Shown here: piece after piece, positions 32,172-41,638 of the stretch | Layout of the letters: each line of letters starts with the position of its first letter | Position numbering within the stretch: position 1 is the first letter of the stretch | NCBI RefSeq assembly: GCF_001884135.1 | Contig: NZ_MAOC01000007.1 | Coordinates: 124,001-188,000, forward strand | Direction: 5' to 3' | Source of the DNA: Bacillus nitratireducens | GTDB lineage: Bacteria > Bacillota > Bacilli > Bacillales > Bacillaceae_G | Length of the DNA: 64,000 nt | Made by a program: the position numbers and the translations under genes | Notes under the pieces: generated by a model | Seen by the model: only the letters and a program-made list of their open reading frames with translations | What the model was told of the DNA's origin: nothing | Databases searched by the model: none

Positions 32172-33115
32172 CAGTTTTCTCCTCTCAAATTTGAAATGGT
32201 ATCTTTTAATGTCTCTTCGTCATATATCGCATATGCTTTCACAGAAGAGTCAATCGACTTCATAAGACCAGCAAGTACTTTTCCAGGGCCGATTTCAATA
32301 AATGTATCTACCCCTTGATTCACCATATACTCAATGGATGGATACCATAATACAGGCGAATAGAGCTGTTCAATCAGCTTTTCTTTAATATCTGTACCAC
32401 GTGTAATAACGTCCGCTGTAACATTTGCAATAACAGGAATATCTGTGTCTTGAATTGTAATTTCATTTAAAACACTTTGGAATCTCTCAGCAGCTGGCTT
32501 CATAAGTGAGGAATGAAATGGTCCACTTACTTTAAGAGGAATTGCTCTTTTAGCACCATTTTCTTTCGCTCTTTGAGAAGCAAGTTCTACTCCTTGATTT
32601 GTTCCAGAAATAACAATTTGCTTCGTGCTATTCATATTAGCAATTTGCACCGCATATCCTTCACTTGTTACTTCTTCTGTAACTTGTTTCAGCATTTCCG
32701 GATCAGCACCTAAAATAGCTGCCATCGCACCTTCCCCACCCGGAACTGCTTCTTCCATATATTCCCCACGTTTCCTTACAGCATATACAGCATCTTCAAA
32801 AGTTAATGCACCCGCTGCTACAAGAGCGCTATATTCACCTAAACTATGTCCCGCGACAAAATCTGGTGTAATATCATACTCATTCAAAGCTGTTAAAATT
32901 GCAAAACTCGTTGTTAATAAAGCAGGTTGCGCATTTGTCGTTAATGTTAGCTTTTCCTGTGGCCCTTCAAAAATCACTTCTGACAGTGAATCTTGCAGCA
33001 CCTCATCCGCTTTCGCAAACACTTTCGCAACCTCGTTATTATTCTCCGCTAACTGTCTACCCATTCCAACTGCCTGTGAACCTTGGCCCGGAAAAAGAAA
33101 TGCTAGTTTTCCCAT
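32171..33115 (-). CDS. fabD: Malonyl CoA-acyl carrier protein transacylase
   Basis: Transfers malonyl from CoA to ACP, the extender unit for fatty acid synthesis. The 314 residues show [13 protein letters not shown] (8-20), the active-site serine in [11 protein letters not shown] (Ser91), and the conserved [15 protein letters not shown] precedes the ATG. It follows plsX by 14 nt. Confidence 0.98.
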   Translation of the reverse strand: MGKLAFLFPGQGSQAVGMGRQLAENNNEVAKVFAKADEVLQDSLSEVIFEGPQEKLTLTTNAQPALLTTSFAILTALNEYDITPDFVAGHSLGEYSALVAAGALTFEDAVYAVRKRGEYMEEAVPGGEGAMAAILGADPEMLKQVTEEVTSEGYAVQIANMNSTKQIVISGTNQGVELASQRAKENGAKRAIPLKVSGPFHSSLMKPAAERFQSVLNEITIQDTDIPVIANVTADVITRGTDIKEKLIEQLYSPVLWYPSIEYMVNQGVDTFIEIGPGKVLAGLMKSIDSSVKAYAIYDEETLKDTISNLRGEN

Positions 33116-33129
33116 TTCAAATCCTCCTC

Positions 33130-34122
33130 TTATTGAAGCGGCTCTTTCTCCATTACACTTGAAATTGTAGGAATTACTTCTTTCGCTACCATTTCTCTTG
33201 TTTGACGAATCGCACTAAATATCGATTGGTCATTTGAAGAACCATGAGCCTTAATGACAGGAGCTTTTAAGCCAAACAATGCCGCTCCTCCATACTCCGA
33301 ATAATCCATTTTATCTTTTAATACCATAAGTTTTGGTTTTAATACCGCTGCTGCTAATTTGCTCGTAAACGAACTCATTAATTGCTCTTTTAACATAGAG
33401 AATAATGCAAGTGCTGTTCCTTCTAATGATTTTAGAGCTACGTTACCTGTAAAACCATCACATACAACAACATCTGCTACACCTTGCAATAAGTCTCTTG
33501 ATTCAACGTTTCCAACAAAATTAATTGGTGCATCCTTGAGCATAGCAAAGACTTGTTTTGAAAGCTCGTTTCCTTTGCCATCCTCTGTCCCAACGTTTAA
33601 AAGTCCAACGCGAGGATTTTTAATTCCTCTTACCTTCTCTGCATAAACAGAGCCCATTACTGCATATTGATATAAATGAATTGGTTTTGCATCAACGTTT
33701 GCTCCAACATCTAACATCACAAAGCCTTCTCCATCAACAGTTGGCATTGTAGGTGATAAAGCTGGTCGTTCAATTCCTTCCATACGACCAACAACAAACA
33801 ATCCAGCTGCCATTAAAGCTCCTGTACTTCCTGCTGAGATACAAGCATCCGCTACGCCGTTCTTCACTTGCTCTGCTGCTAGTACCATTGAAGCTTGTTT
33901 TTTTCGGCGAACCGCTCTTACTGGTTCATCTATCGATTCGATTTTTTCGTCTGTATGAAGTATAGTAATTCGCTCTTCACTCGTTAAGTATTGACGAATT
34001 TCCTCTTCTTTCCCTACTAACGTAATATGTAAATCTGAGTATTCCTTAATAGCTTTCATTGCTCCTAATACTACAGCCTTTGGAGCATGATCGCCGCCCA
34101 TTGCATCTATTGCGATTTTCAT
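33130..34122 (-). CDS. plsX: Phosphate acyltransferase PlsX
   Basis: Makes acyl-phosphate from acyl-ACP, the donor for PlsY in phosphatidic acid synthesis. The 330 residues start [20 protein letters not shown] and include [12 protein letters not shown] and [17 protein letters not shown]. The start overlaps the fapR stop by 4 nt (ATGA). FapR regulates it through the operator at 34729-34745. Confidence 0.98.
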   Translation of the reverse strand: MKIAIDAMGGDHAPKAVVLGAMKAIKEYSDLHITLVGKEEEIRQYLTSEERITILHTDEKIESIDEPVRAVRRKKQASMVLAAEQVKNGVADACISAGSTGALMAAGLFVVGRMEGIERPALSPTMPTVDGEGFVMLDVGANVDAKPIHLYQYAVMGSVYAEKVRGIKNPRVGLLNVGTEDGKGNELSKQVFAMLKDAPINFVGNVESRDLLQGVADVVVCDGFTGNVALKSLEGTALALFSMLKEQLMSSFTSKLAAAVLKPKLMVLKDKMDYSEYGGAALFGLKAPVIKAHGSSNDQSIFSAIRQTREMVAKEVIPTISSVMEKEPLQ

Positions 34123-34712
34123 AAGTTGTTACCTTCCTCACTATAATTACTAGATCGATACATTTCAAAAGTGCCTGTAAAAACAAGTTCTTCTCCAACA
34201 AAGCTACGCACTTTGACAACCGTCCGTCCTTTACCATTCTCTACATCTTCAACACGTGCTTTTGCAACAACACGTTCTCCTAATTTTACAGGACGAATGT
34301 ATCGAATGGTAGACTTTGCAGTTAAAGCTAATTCTTCATCAATAACTGCAACAGCTAGTGAGTTTGCTTGCGCAAACAAATGATGCCCACGAGCAATTTG
34401 ATTTCTTTTAAATACATGTTCTACCTTTACTTCAAAGATAGAAATCGCATGTCTATCTAATTCTATATCGATAATTTCTCCGACAACCTCTTCTAACGGT
34501 AAAGATTTCACATCTTCTTCATGTTGTTTTGTAGCCACATGCTTAATTCGTTCTCTTAATTCAGGAATAGATAATTCCATACGATCAAGACGAACAGTTT
34601 GTATGCTCACTTGAAATTTTTCCGCTAAATCTTCATCCGTTATAAAAGGATTCGTTTCTATTGTTTGTTGTAATAATTCTTGTCTTTCTTTTTTACTTCT
34701 TCTTTTTTTCAT
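34119..34712 (-). CDS. fapR: Fatty acid and phospholipid biosynthesis repressor FapR
   Basis: DeoR-type repressor released from DNA by malonyl-CoA. 197 residues from ATG 34712 ([20 protein letters not shown]); the upstream frame is A/T-rich leader. N-terminal HTH ([20 protein letters not shown], about 24-43), then a hotdog-fold effector domain ([18 protein letters not shown]). First gene of the fapR-plsX-fabD-fabG-acpP cluster. A FapR operator lies in its own leader, so it is autoregulated. Confidence 0.97.
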   Translation of the reverse strand: MKKRRSKKERQELLQQTIETNPFITDEDLAEKFQVSIQTVRLDRMELSIPELRERIKHVATKQHEEDVKSLPLEEVVGEIIDIELDRHAISIFEVKVEHVFKRNQIARGHHLFAQANSLAVAVIDEELALTAKSTIRYIRPVKLGERVVAKARVEDVENGKGRTVVKVRSFVGEELVFTGTFEMYRSSNYSEEGNNL

Positions 34713-34728
34713 ACCGCACCATCCATTT

Positions 34729-34745
34729 TTATGACTAGGTACTAA
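34729..34745 (-). promoter_or_regulatory. FapR operator
   Basis: The minus-strand 17-mer TTAGTACCTAGTCATAA matches the FapR consensus TTAGTACCTRDTACTAA in its whole left half, with changes only in the right half. It lies 4 nt downstream of the -10 box of the fapR promoter, where binding would block transcription. Confidence 0.85.
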
Positions 34746-34749
34746 CAGT

Positions 34750-34778
34750 AGTATATAATCATTAAAAGTAGAATGCAA
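34750..34778 (-). promoter_or_regulatory. Sigma-A promoter of fapR-plsX-fabD-fabG-acpP
   Basis: On the minus strand, -35 TTGCAT (34773-34778) and -10 TATACT (34750-34755) are separated by 17 nt, immediately upstream of the FapR operator. Confidence 0.75.
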
Positions 34779-34800
34779 CAAAAACTTTTGCAGACTACTC

Positions 34801-36849
34801 TTAGTCGAGCTTCTCTCCCTGGAACACACCTGTTCCGTCAAGATAAGTACGCAACGAAGCATACTGATCATTGTGCCAAAACGCTTCTGAATCAACTAGT
34901 ATCGCCGCATCTTGTCTCGCTGTTTCTAACGCTCGATAATCATGTACCATATCAGCAACCTTAAACTCTGGTAGACCACTTTGCTTACTTCCAAAGAAAT
35001 CTCCAGGACCTCGTAACTCTAAATCTTTTTCTGACAATACAAATCCATCATTTGTTTCAGTCATAATGCGCATTCTTTCTTTTCCCGTTTCTGATTTCGG
35101 GTCCGCAATTAATAAACAATACGATTGTTCACTACCACGCCCAACGCGCCCCCTAAGCTGATGAAGCTGCGATAAACCGAAACGCTCCGCGTCATAAATA
35201 ACCATAACAGTCGCATTCGGTACATTCACACCTACTTCAACAACTGTTGTCGATACAAGAATTTGCACTTTATTTTCACTAAACTGTCCCATTATCTCTT
35301 CTTTTTCTTGAGATGATAGTCTCCCATGCATTAATCCAACTTGGCATTTCCCTTGATAATGATGAGTCAGCATACTATGTAAGTCGATAGCATTTTGTAC
35401 ATCCAACTTCTCAGACTCTTCAATTAGAGGACAAATAACATATGCCTGTCTTCCTTTTTTGATCTCTTTCTCCACAAAACCGAGAACGCGATCTAACATA
35501 TCATGTTTTGCCCAATACGTTTCGATCACCTTTCTACCAGCTGGCATTTCATCGATAATAGAAACGTCCATCTCTCCAAATGCAGTGATAGCTAACGTAC
35601 GCGGGATTGGGGTCGCCGTCATAAACAACACATCTGGACTTTCGCCTTTCTCACGTAAAACCCGGCGCTGCGCTACACCAAATCGATGCTGTTCATCCGT
35701 AATAACGAGACCTAACCTATGAAATATAACTTCATCTTGAATTAAAGCGTGCGTCCCAACAAGGATATCTACTTCTCCTTGCTCTAATCTCGCCAAAATC
35801 TCTCGACGTCTCGCACCTTTAACAGAACTTGTTAGCAGTTCAACCTTCATACCGAAATGTGAAAACGTCTCAGCGAGCGACTGATAATGTTGTTCAGCTA
35901 AAATTTCCGTAGGAACCATCATAGCACCTTGATAATGAGCTAATTTCGCTCCATAAAGTGCAATCGCAGCAACAACTGTTTTCCCAGAACCTACATCCCC
36001 TTGCAATAATCGATTCATGCGATAGGGAGATGTCATATCTTTCATTATTTCATCTACAACCCGGCTTTGTGCGCCAGTTAACGGAAACGGAAGTGCATCA
36101 GTAAACTCTTGCAATTCTACTGATGAAATTTCTTTTTTCGTGCCCTTTGAATTTTCCCTTTCCATTTTCCGTAATGTTTGCATTTTCAACTGGAACAAGA
36201 AAAACTCCTCATATACAAAACGGCGCCGTGCTTGCTTTAAGTCTTCCTGTCCCACTGGAAAATGTAACGCTTTGAGTGCTTCATAACGTGGTAATAACTT
36301 ATACCTACTTAACAAACCGTCAGGTAACACTTCAATTATAGAGTCTCCATATTCCTTTAAAGCCTGGGCAATAAAACGGCGCACCTGCTTTACTGTCAAC
36401 TTCCCTTTCACTGAATATACTGGCTCTACTTCTTGTTGACGCACAGCCGGTCCAAAATGAAGTTCTGATACAGCGATCGTTTGGCGATGCTGATCCCATT
36501 TACCAGTAATCGTTACCGTTTCATCTAGCTTTAACTTTTGTTTATAATAGGGTCTATTAAAACATACGGCTGTAATTAAATAACGCCCGACAAGAACACG
36601 AACTGTAAGACGCGACTTTTTCTTTCCATAGTATTGAAGTAAAGGGGCACTATGTACTTTCCCTTCAACCGTCACACGCTCATCATGCTTTACTTCAGCA
36701 AGATCTTTCATCGCATAGTCTTCATAACGGTACGGAAAATGTTCTAATAGATGAGAAACTGTATAAATTCCCATCTCGTGTAATAACTCAGATGTTTCTC
36801 CTCCGATTCCCTTTACATCCGTAACAGGAACTTGTACAACTTCATTCAA
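34801..36849 (-). CDS. recG: ATP-dependent DNA helicase RecG
   Basis: Branch-migrating helicase that rescues stalled replication forks. About 682 residues: N-terminal wedge (OB-fold, about 60-160), SF2 motor with Walker [17 protein letters not shown]-type [20 protein letters not shown], and motif [11 protein letters not shown]. The frame extends to a GTG at 36858, but that codon touches the GGAG site; TTG 36849 ([11 protein letters not shown]) is 10 nt away. In B. subtilis sdaAB and sdaAA lie between fakA and recG; here a repeat element fills that gap. Confidence 0.95.
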   Translation of the reverse strand: MNEVVQVPVTDVKGIGGETSELLHEMGIYTVSHLLEHFPYRYEDYAMKDLAEVKHDERVTVEGKVHSAPLLQYYGKKKSRLTVRVLVGRYLITAVCFNRPYYKQKLKLDETVTITGKWDQHRQTIAVSELHFGPAVRQQEVEPVYSVKGKLTVKQVRRFIAQALKEYGDSIIEVLPDGLLSRYKLLPRYEALKALHFPVGQEDLKQARRRFVYEEFFLFQLKMQTLRKMERENSKGTKKEISSVELQEFTDALPFPLTGAQSRVVDEIMKDMTSPYRMNRLLQGDVGSGKTVVAAIALYGAKLAHYQGAMMVPTEILAEQHYQSLAETFSHFGMKVELLTSSVKGARRREILARLEQGEVDILVGTHALIQDEVIFHRLGLVITDEQHRFGVAQRRVLREKGESPDVLFMTATPIPRTLAITAFGEMDVSIIDEMPAGRKVIETYWAKHDMLDRVLGFVEKEIKKGRQAYVICPLIEESEKLDVQNAIDLHSMLTHHYQGKCQVGLMHGRLSSQEKEEIMGQFSENKVQILVSTTVVEVGVNVPNATVMVIYDAERFGLSQLHQLRGRVGRGSEQSYCLLIADPKSETGKERMRIMTETNDGFVLSEKDLELRGPGDFFGSKQSGLPEFKVADMVHDYRALETARQDAAILVDSEAFWHNDQYASLRTYLDGTGVFQGEKLD

Positions 36850-36990
36850 GATTCTCACGCTCCGTCACATTATTTTCTTCGATTCATTCTATTGATTCTC
36901 CATTAACATCATTGACATCTGTAATCTCTCTCTTTCACCCTATATATTCTATCATAGGCATTCTAAGAGAAACTACTCTAATCCCTCTAT

Positions 36991-37150
36991 ATAAAGTGAA
37001 ACTATAATCAGTGGGGTTTTGTTCATCCCCCACTGATTATTAGCCCTCACCAATCGGGCTTTTACGGGCAGTTAATCTCCCAACTAACTTCTTTGCTCTA
37101 GCCGAATTTAGGGGTGGAAATTTTACTGCCCACAAATAGCGGGACAAAAC
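36991..37150. repeat. bcr1-like dispersed repeat, complete copy 1
   Basis: A 160-bp block starting ATAAAGTGAAACT and ending GCGGGACAAAAC that aligns along its whole length with 42748-42907 and in parts with 42541-42562 and 60213-60313. It contains a 12-bp inverted repeat (arms near 37007-37018 and 37031-37042). Length, ATAAA edges (complement of TTTAT) and structure fit the bcr1 family of the B. cereus group; the name is inferred from memory of that family. Confidence 0.75.
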
Positions 37151-37168
37151 AAAGATATACAACACGCA

Positions 37169-37206
37169 AGAAAAGAGCCTCACTATTAGCAGCAAGGCTC
37201 TTTTCT
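37169..37206 (-). terminator. Intrinsic terminator after fakA region (recG transcript end or bidirectional)
   Basis: A perfect 12-bp stem (37169-37180 with 37195-37206) whose 3' arm on the minus strand contains TTTT. It lies between recG and fakA, about 110 nt before the next gene on either strand. On the minus strand it is upstream of fakA, so it would stop anything read through from the repeat side. Confidence 0.65.
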
Positions 37207-37315
37207 ATCATCAATATGCTAGCCTTTTGAATAAAAACTAGTAATAAATTTCATATCACTACTTTTCATCCATTAGCAAGTAAGTAATCCATTTATTTTT
37301 AAAACGAATCTTTTC

Positions 37316-38992
37316 TTATTCTACAGAGAAGATGAAAGAATACACCGGTTGGTTCCCTGCATGTACTTCTACTTCTGCATCTTCAAAGTTCTCTTCAACA
37401 AACGCAACTAATTCAGCCACTTCTTCGTCTGTTGCATCTTCACCTTGTAGAATCGTTACGATTTCAGAATCCTCATCAATTAGTGCTTCTAGTAATTGCT
37501 TCGCAGCTCCTACTTTTTCAGCGTTTGTTGATACGATTTTTCCATCTGCAATACACATGAAATCATCTTTTTGAATTGCCACACCGTCAATTTCCGTATC
37601 ACGAACAGCATACGTAATTTGACCTGTTTTCACATGAGATAAAGCTTCGTTCATGTTTTCTTTATTCTCTTCTAACGTTCCAACTGGATTAAATGCTAAC
37701 ATTGCAGCCATACCTTGAGGAACTGTTTTCGAACGAACAACAATAACTTCTTGATCTACTACTGAAGCTGCTTGTTCTGCTGCCATTACGATATTTCCGT
37801 TATTTGGTAAAATGATGATCTTTTCAGCATTCGCCTCTTCAATCGCCTTCACGATATCCTCCGTACTTGGATTCATCGTTTGGCCACCTTCGATAACTTT
37901 CGTTGCGCCAATGCTCTCAAATAAAGTTTTAATACCAGATCCCATAGCTACAGTCACAATACCATACGGTTGTTTCTCTTTTGGTTGATTCGTTTGTTCA
38001 GGCACCATAGTAGGTTCATCTAATAAAGCCGTATGCTGTTCACGCATATTTTCTACTTTAATCTTAATTAGACTACCGTAGCGTTGTCCATAGTTCATAG
38101 GATCTCCAGGATGTTCCGCATGAATATGAACCTTAACAACCTCATCATCTGATACAACAAGTAGTGAATCTCCGTACACACTAATATCTTCACGGAATTT
38201 TTGTTCAGAGAAATTATGTTCCTTCATTTTTTCAGGCTCTAATTTCACCATGAATTCCGTACAATATCCATACTTAATATCTTCTGTACTCAATTGGCTT
38301 TGTACACTACGGTGATGTTCTGCGCGTACCATGTCATTCATAGATGGTTGCGTCTGCACATTAGAAGAAATCGTTTCTCCTTTTAAGTCAGCTAAAAATC
38401 CTTCATATACAACAACTAGACCTTTACCACCGCTATCTACAACGCCAACTTGTTTTAATACAGGTAATAAATCTGGCGTACGATTTAACGATGCATTCGC
38501 TTCTTTTACAACGTCTTCCATAAACAAAACAAAGTCGCGCTGTTTTTTCGCAACTGTCACTGCATATTTACCCGTTTCTCTTGCAACCGTTAAAATCGTT
38601 CCTTCAATTGGTTTCATAACCGCTTTATACGCTGCCTCTACTCCAGCCTCTAAAGCTGCAGCAAAATCAACTGTTGTTAATTCTTCTTTTTGTTCAATGG
38701 ATTTAGAAAAACCACGGAATAACTGAGATAAAATAACCCCAGAGTTACCACGAGCTCCCATTAATAATCCTTTGGCTAAACTTACGCCGACTTTACCAGC
38801 ATGCTGTGAAGGATTTTCTTTCACTTCACGTGCGCCTGAAGTCATTGATAAGTTCATGTTTGTACCGGTATCGCCATCTGGAACTGGAAATACGTTTAAC
38901 GCATCAACAAGCTGAACATTATTTGTTAAATTATTTGCTCCTTGAATGATCATTTGTGATAAACGTTTTCCATCAATTTTTTGAATTGACAC
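37316..38992 (-). CDS. fakA: Fatty acid kinase catalytic subunit FakA (DAK2/DegV-type)
   Basis: Phosphorylates exogenous fatty acids held by FakB proteins so that PlsX/PlsY can use them. The 558 residues have the N-terminal DhaL domain (NVFPVPDGDTGTNMNLSMT, Asp triad for ADP-Mg; GARGNSGVILSQLFRG) and a long C-terminal FakA domain (about 330-558). GTG start with GGAGG 7 nt upstream. It follows yloU by 22 nt and is likely co-transcribed with it. Known as yloV in B. subtilis. Confidence 0.93.
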   Translation of the reverse strand: MSIQKIDGKRLSQMIIQGANNLTNNVQLVDALNVFPVPDGDTGTNMNLSMTSGAREVKENPSQHAGKVGVSLAKGLLMGARGNSGVILSQLFRGFSKSIEQKEELTTVDFAAALEAGVEAAYKAVMKPIEGTILTVARETGKYAVTVAKKQRDFVLFMEDVVKEANASLNRTPDLLPVLKQVGVVDSGGKGLVVVYEGFLADLKGETISSNVQTQPSMNDMVRAEHHRSVQSQLSTEDIKYGYCTEFMVKLEPEKMKEHNFSEQKFREDISVYGDSLLVVSDDEVVKVHIHAEHPGDPMNYGQRYGSLIKIKVENMREQHTALLDEPTMVPEQTNQPKEKQPYGIVTVAMGSGIKTLFESIGATKVIEGGQTMNPSTEDIVKAIEEANAEKIIILPNNGNIVMAAEQAASVVDQEVIVVRSKTVPQGMAAMLAFNPVGTLEENKENMNEALSHVKTGQITYAVRDTEIDGVAIQKDDFMCIADGKIVSTNAEKVGAAKQLLEALIDEDSEIVTILQGEDATDEEVAELVAFVEENFEDAEVEVHAGNQPVYSFIFSVE

Positions 38993-39014
38993 AGATTTTC
39001 CTCCTTAATGCACA

Positions 39015-39377
39015 TTACAAGTTTATTACTTTAACTCCTTGTACGTAGATGTTTACAGAATCTACTGCTAGTCCTACAGTTTGATCTAATGTATATTTCA
39101 CTTTAGTCTGCACGTTATGTGCTACTTCTGAAATTTTCGTACCATAGCTCACAATAATATACATATCAATATGTACTTCATCTTCATCTTTACGAACAAT
39201 AACACCTCTAGTGAAGTTTTCTTTTCGTAAAATGTCTGTTAATCCATCTTTTAACTGATTTTTTGATGCCATACCTACGATACCGTAGCAATCTACTGCG
39301 GCACCTCCAGCAATTGTTGCAATTACATCTGTACTAATATCAATTTGACCGTACTTCGTTTTAATTTCAATTGACAT
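39015..39377 (-). CDS. yloU: Asp23/Gls24 family envelope stress protein YloU
   Basis: Small cytoplasmic protein of the Asp23 family (alkaline shock/envelope stress). 120 residues beginning MSIEIKTKYGQIDISTDVIA, with the conserved AGGAAVDCYGIVGMA and the C-terminal VDSVNIYVQGVKV. GAAGGGGG precedes the ATG. It is the first gene of the yloU-fakA unit and is divergent from rpmB. Confidence 0.92.
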   Translation of the reverse strand: MSIEIKTKYGQIDISTDVIATIAGGAAVDCYGIVGMASKNQLKDGLTDILRKENFTRGVIVRKDEDEVHIDMYIIVSYGTKISEVAHNVQTKVKYTLDQTVGLAVDSVNIYVQGVKVINL

Positions 39378-39490
39378 CTCGTTTCCCCCTTCATAAATGG
39401 TGAAAGTGAGCTAGACTACTTTAGTTACTATCATATAATCTTTTTAAAGAAAATTCCATCGTTCTTTCTTTTCACTCTCATATTTTATGT

Positions 39491-39520
39491 TTTATACTAC
39501 AACTTTTCTATGATGAGCAA
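39491..39520 (-). promoter_or_regulatory. Possible sigma-A promoter of yloU-fakA
   Basis: On the minus strand, -35 TTGCTC (39515-39520) and -10 TATAAA (39491-39496) are separated by 18 nt, about 114 nt before the yloU start. The -35 is weak. Competing elements exist in the nearby repeat. Confidence 0.35.
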
Positions 39521-39560
39521 AATAGTCCATTGTTATTATACAACATGTACCACTATAATA

Positions 39561-39678
39561 TGTCAAGCAATTTTTCTTGATTTCAGCTTTTCTTCATTGA
39601 TATATGGTGTCAAGCAATTTTTCTTGATTTCAGCTTTTCTTCATTGATATATGGTGTCAAGTAATTTTTCTTGATTTC
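39561..39678. repeat. 47-bp tandem repeat, 2.5 copies
   Basis: Units 39561-39607 and 39608-39654 are identical; a third, partial unit (39655-39678, one mismatch) follows. Each carries TGTCAA (a TTGACA -35 box on the minus strand) and an 18-bp imperfect palindrome TCAAGCAATTTTTCTTGA (39563-39580, 39610-39627, 39657-39674). Likely variable in copy number between strains. Confidence 0.95.
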
Positions 39679-39692
39679 TTTTTTCTACGGTG

Positions 39693-39721
39693 TTGCATTC
39701 TCTTTTTAGTTGTGTTAAATT
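39693..39721 (+). promoter_or_regulatory. Possible sigma-A promoter of rpmB
   Basis: -35 TTGCAT (39693-39698) and -10 TAAATT (39716-39721) are separated by 17 nt, about 80 nt before rpmB. Both boxes have two mismatches. Confidence 0.4.
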
Positions 39722-39801
39722 ATAGTAGTGTTTTTAGCATCGCAAAAAAGACTAACATTGAAAAATTACGTATGGTAAGGTATCAAGGGAGGGAAATATA
39801 A

Positions 39802-39990
39802 ATGGCTCGTGTTTGTGCTATCACTGGAAGAAAAGCTCGTTCTGGTAACTCTCGTTCTCACGCAATGAACGCTACAAAACGTAAATGGGGCGCTAACCTT
39901 CAAAAAGTTCGCGTACGCATCGACGGAAAAGTTCAACGTGTTTACGTTTCTGCTAGAGCATTAAAATCTGGCAAAATCGAACGTGTTTAA
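39802..39990 (+). CDS. rpmB: 50S ribosomal protein L28
   Basis: Large-subunit protein near the exit site. 62 residues, strongly basic, starting [26 protein letters not shown] precedes the ATG. It is the only plus-strand gene in the first 58 kb, transcribed alone between yloU and spoVM, and followed by a strong terminator. The same divergent arrangement is found in B. subtilis. Confidence 0.98.
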
Positions 39991-39997
39991 TAATAAA

Positions 39998-40024
39998 AAA
40001 AAGAGCCGCTAGGCTCTTTTTTTA
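39998..40024 (+). terminator. Intrinsic terminator after rpmB
   Basis: A perfect 10-bp stem (39998-40007 with 40012-40021, loop GCTA) followed by a run of T, just after the rpmB stop. Confidence 0.92.
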
Positions 40025-40036
40025 TTATTAAAATGG

Positions 40037-40063
40037 AAAAAGCACCGGTAATAGGTGCTTTTT
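40037..40063 (-). terminator. Intrinsic terminator after spoVM (bidirectional)
   Basis: A perfect 10-bp stem (40037-40046 with 40054-40063) adjoining the spoVM stop at 40064. A-rich on one side and T-rich on the other, so it can work for spoVM on the minus strand and as a second terminator for rpmB. Confidence 0.8.
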
Positions 40064-40144
40064 TTAGTCTTTTTTGAAGGTATTTAACATCGCACGTACA
40101 ATTCCACCAAGAAATTTAGGTAACTTAATTGTATAAAATCTCAT
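40064..40144 (-). CDS. spoVM: Stage V sporulation protein M
   Basis: 26-residue amphipathic peptide made in the mother cell that recognises the curved forespore membrane and anchors SpoIVA for spore coat and cortex assembly. The translation MRFYTIKLPKFLGGIVRAML continues with NTFKKD, close to the B. subtilis peptide, including Pro9 and the short helix after it. GGAGGG lies 7 nt before the ATG at 40144. Too short for ordinary gene finders. A CATATAGT element at 40180-40187 (minus strand) resembles a sigma-E -10 box, but no convincing -35 was seen. Position between thiN and rpmB is conserved. Confidence 0.96.
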   Translation of the reverse strand: MRFYTIKLPKFLGGIVRAMLNTFKKD

Positions 40145-40210
40145 GGTTTCCCTCCTAATCCCCATTACTCCACTTGTTTACTATATGATGCAAGGAGCAA
40201 AATTGTTTCT

Positions 40211-40852
40211 TCAATCAGTGCTTCTTATCATCATTAATATGCCAGAAGTAAATGAAAAAGTACCTTTTTCCACAATGAGTTCATTACTAATACAAAGTGT
40301 CGATCCCCACTCTATTGTCTTGTTAGTAAGAGAGTACTTAAATCCACGTAATGTAATACCTTCAACTGTTTCAGTAACCGGTACAAAGGATACATAAGGA
40401 AAATTTTCATTTTCTTCAATTATATGTGTACCAACTTTTTTTACTGTTATTTCATTTTTATTGTCTACAATACACATTTCTATCTCTGCCGCTAAACCTT
40501 TTAAAAGCATTTGTATATTTGCCAAACCATGATCAAGTCTTCCACCAGTCGCGCCAAAAATACGAATTAATTTCGGATTTTGTTCTAAAGCCCAGCTAAT
40601 TGCAATTTCTAAATCTGTTTGATCTTTTTCTCGCGGAACAATATGTAACTCATTTGTTTGCTGCCTCATCCATGCTAACTCATCCTCAGTAACCGAATCG
40701 TAATCCCCAAACGCAACAGTCGGAGTAATTCCACTTTTTAACAAACGGTACACTCCCCTATCAACCGCCGCCCACACTACTTCTTCATTTTCATATCGAG
40801 AAAAATCTGCGCAGTATTCTACAGGTCCTCCTGCCAAAATATGAACAATCAT
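40211..40852 (-). CDS. thiN: Thiamine pyrophosphokinase
   Basis: Converts thiamine to thiamine diphosphate with ATP. 213 residues from ATG 40852 (MIVHILAGGPVEYCADFSRY), AAGGGG 8 nt upstream; the frame runs 13 codons further into the terminator stem and is rejected. Conserved AAVDRGVYRLLKSGITPTVAFGDYDSV region, DQTDLEIA and GATGGRLDHGLANI. It follows a terminator at 40876-40907, so it may have its own or read-through expression. Confidence 0.95.
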   Translation of the reverse strand: MIVHILAGGPVEYCADFSRYENEEVVWAAVDRGVYRLLKSGITPTVAFGDYDSVTEDELAWMRQQTNELHIVPREKDQTDLEIAISWALEQNPKLIRIFGATGGRLDHGLANIQMLLKGLAAEIEMCIVDNKNEITVKKVGTHIIEENENFPYVSFVPVTETVEGITLRGFKYSLTNKTIEWGSTLCISNELIVEKGTFSFTSGILMMIRSTD

Positions 40853-40873
40853 TTTTTCTTCCCCTTCTATTGT

Positions 40874-40907
40874 AAAAAGGCAATCTGCCATTCGGTAGAT
40901 TGCCTTT
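40874..40907 (-). terminator. Intrinsic terminator upstream of thiN
   Basis: A 14-bp stem with one G-U pair (40876-40889 with 40894-40907, loop ATTC) followed by five U on the minus strand. It ends the rpe transcript, or attenuates read-through into thiN, whose ribosome site lies directly downstream. Confidence 0.85.
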
Positions 40908-40991
40908 CTCCTTATTTTTCGCTCTATCCTGTATAAAATAGTGAAGTCTTAATTAACTAGATGCTTCACTAGAATAAAGGCCATTCATTCT

Positions 40992-41636
40992 TTATCCACG
41001 AATTATACGAATTGCTTCACCGCGGTCTTTTTGATTGTATACTGCTGATCCTGCTACAAGAACATTCGCTCCTGCTTCAACACAAAGTCTTGCCGTTTCA
41101 GCATTTACACCACCATCAACTTCAATTTCTACTTCTAGATTTCGCTCTTTAACCATTTCTGCAACTTCTTTAATCTTCGGTAATACAGAATGAATAAACT
41201 TCTGTCCACCAAATCCAGGATTTACTGTCATTAGTAATACCATATCTATATCTTCTAATACATGTTCAATTACCGATACTGGTGTATGCGGATTTAATAC
41301 AACCCCTGCTTTAATGCCATGAGATTTAATTAACTGAATTGTACGATGTAGATGAGGACACGCCTCTACATGAACAGTAATAATATCTGCTCCCGCTTTT
41401 GCGAAAGTCGGGATATAGTTATCAGGATTTTCAATCATTAAATGTACATCTAATGGTAATGATGTAATCGGACGGATAGCTTCTACAATTAATGGTCCAA
41501 TCGTAATATTTGGTACGAAATGTCCATCCATTACATCGACGTGAATGTAATCAGCTCCACCTTTTTCTACATCTTTAATTTCTTCCCCTAATTTTGAAAA
41601 ATCTGCTGATAAAATCGATGGTGCAATTTTAATCAT
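40992..41636 (-). CDS. rpe: Ribulose-phosphate 3-epimerase
   Basis: Interconverts ribulose 5-phosphate and xylulose 5-phosphate in the pentose phosphate pathway. The 214 residues are a TIM barrel with [57 protein letters not shown] and EVDGGVN. GAGG lies 8 nt before the ATG, inside the 3' end of rsgA, 2 nt after whose stop the gene begins. Confidence 0.98.
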   Translation of the reverse strand: MIKIAPSILSADFSKLGEEIKDVEKGGADYIHVDVMDGHFVPNITIGPLIVEAIRPITSLPLDVHLMIENPDNYIPTFAKAGADIITVHVEACPHLHRTIQLIKSHGIKAGVVLNPHTPVSVIEHVLEDIDMVLLMTVNPGFGGQKFIHSVLPKIKEVAEMVKERNLEVEIEVDGGVNAETARLCVEAGANVLVAGSAVYNQKDRGEAIRIIRG

Positions 41637-41638
41637 AA

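Larger units (their letters stand above)
36850..37315. other. Gene-free gap between fakA and recG
   Basis: Of these 466 bp, 36991-37150 is a complete copy of the bcr1-like repeat and 37169-37206 the fakA terminator. The rest (36850-36990 and 37207-37315) is A/T-rich without a credible ORF. The recG promoter was not identified with confidence. Confidence 0.7.
39378..39801. other. Divergent gap between yloU and rpmB
   Basis: This 424-bp gap holds the possible yloU promoter (39491-39520), the 47-bp tandem repeat (39561-39678), a possible rpmB promoter (39693-39721) and the rpmB ribosome site GGGAGG. No ORF was found. The repeat is the only unusual element. Confidence 0.7.

Noticed and set aside
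34713-34895. N-terminal extension of FapR to 34895
   Set aside because: It would read through the promoter and the FapR operator and overlap the recG 3' end; the family starts at [11 protein letters not shown].
39561-39678. CRISPR array
   Set aside because: The 47-bp units are directly adjacent with no spacers, and there are no cas genes.
40143-40397. 84-codon plus-strand frame
   Set aside because: Antisense to thiN and the spoVM leader; the real genes explain the region.
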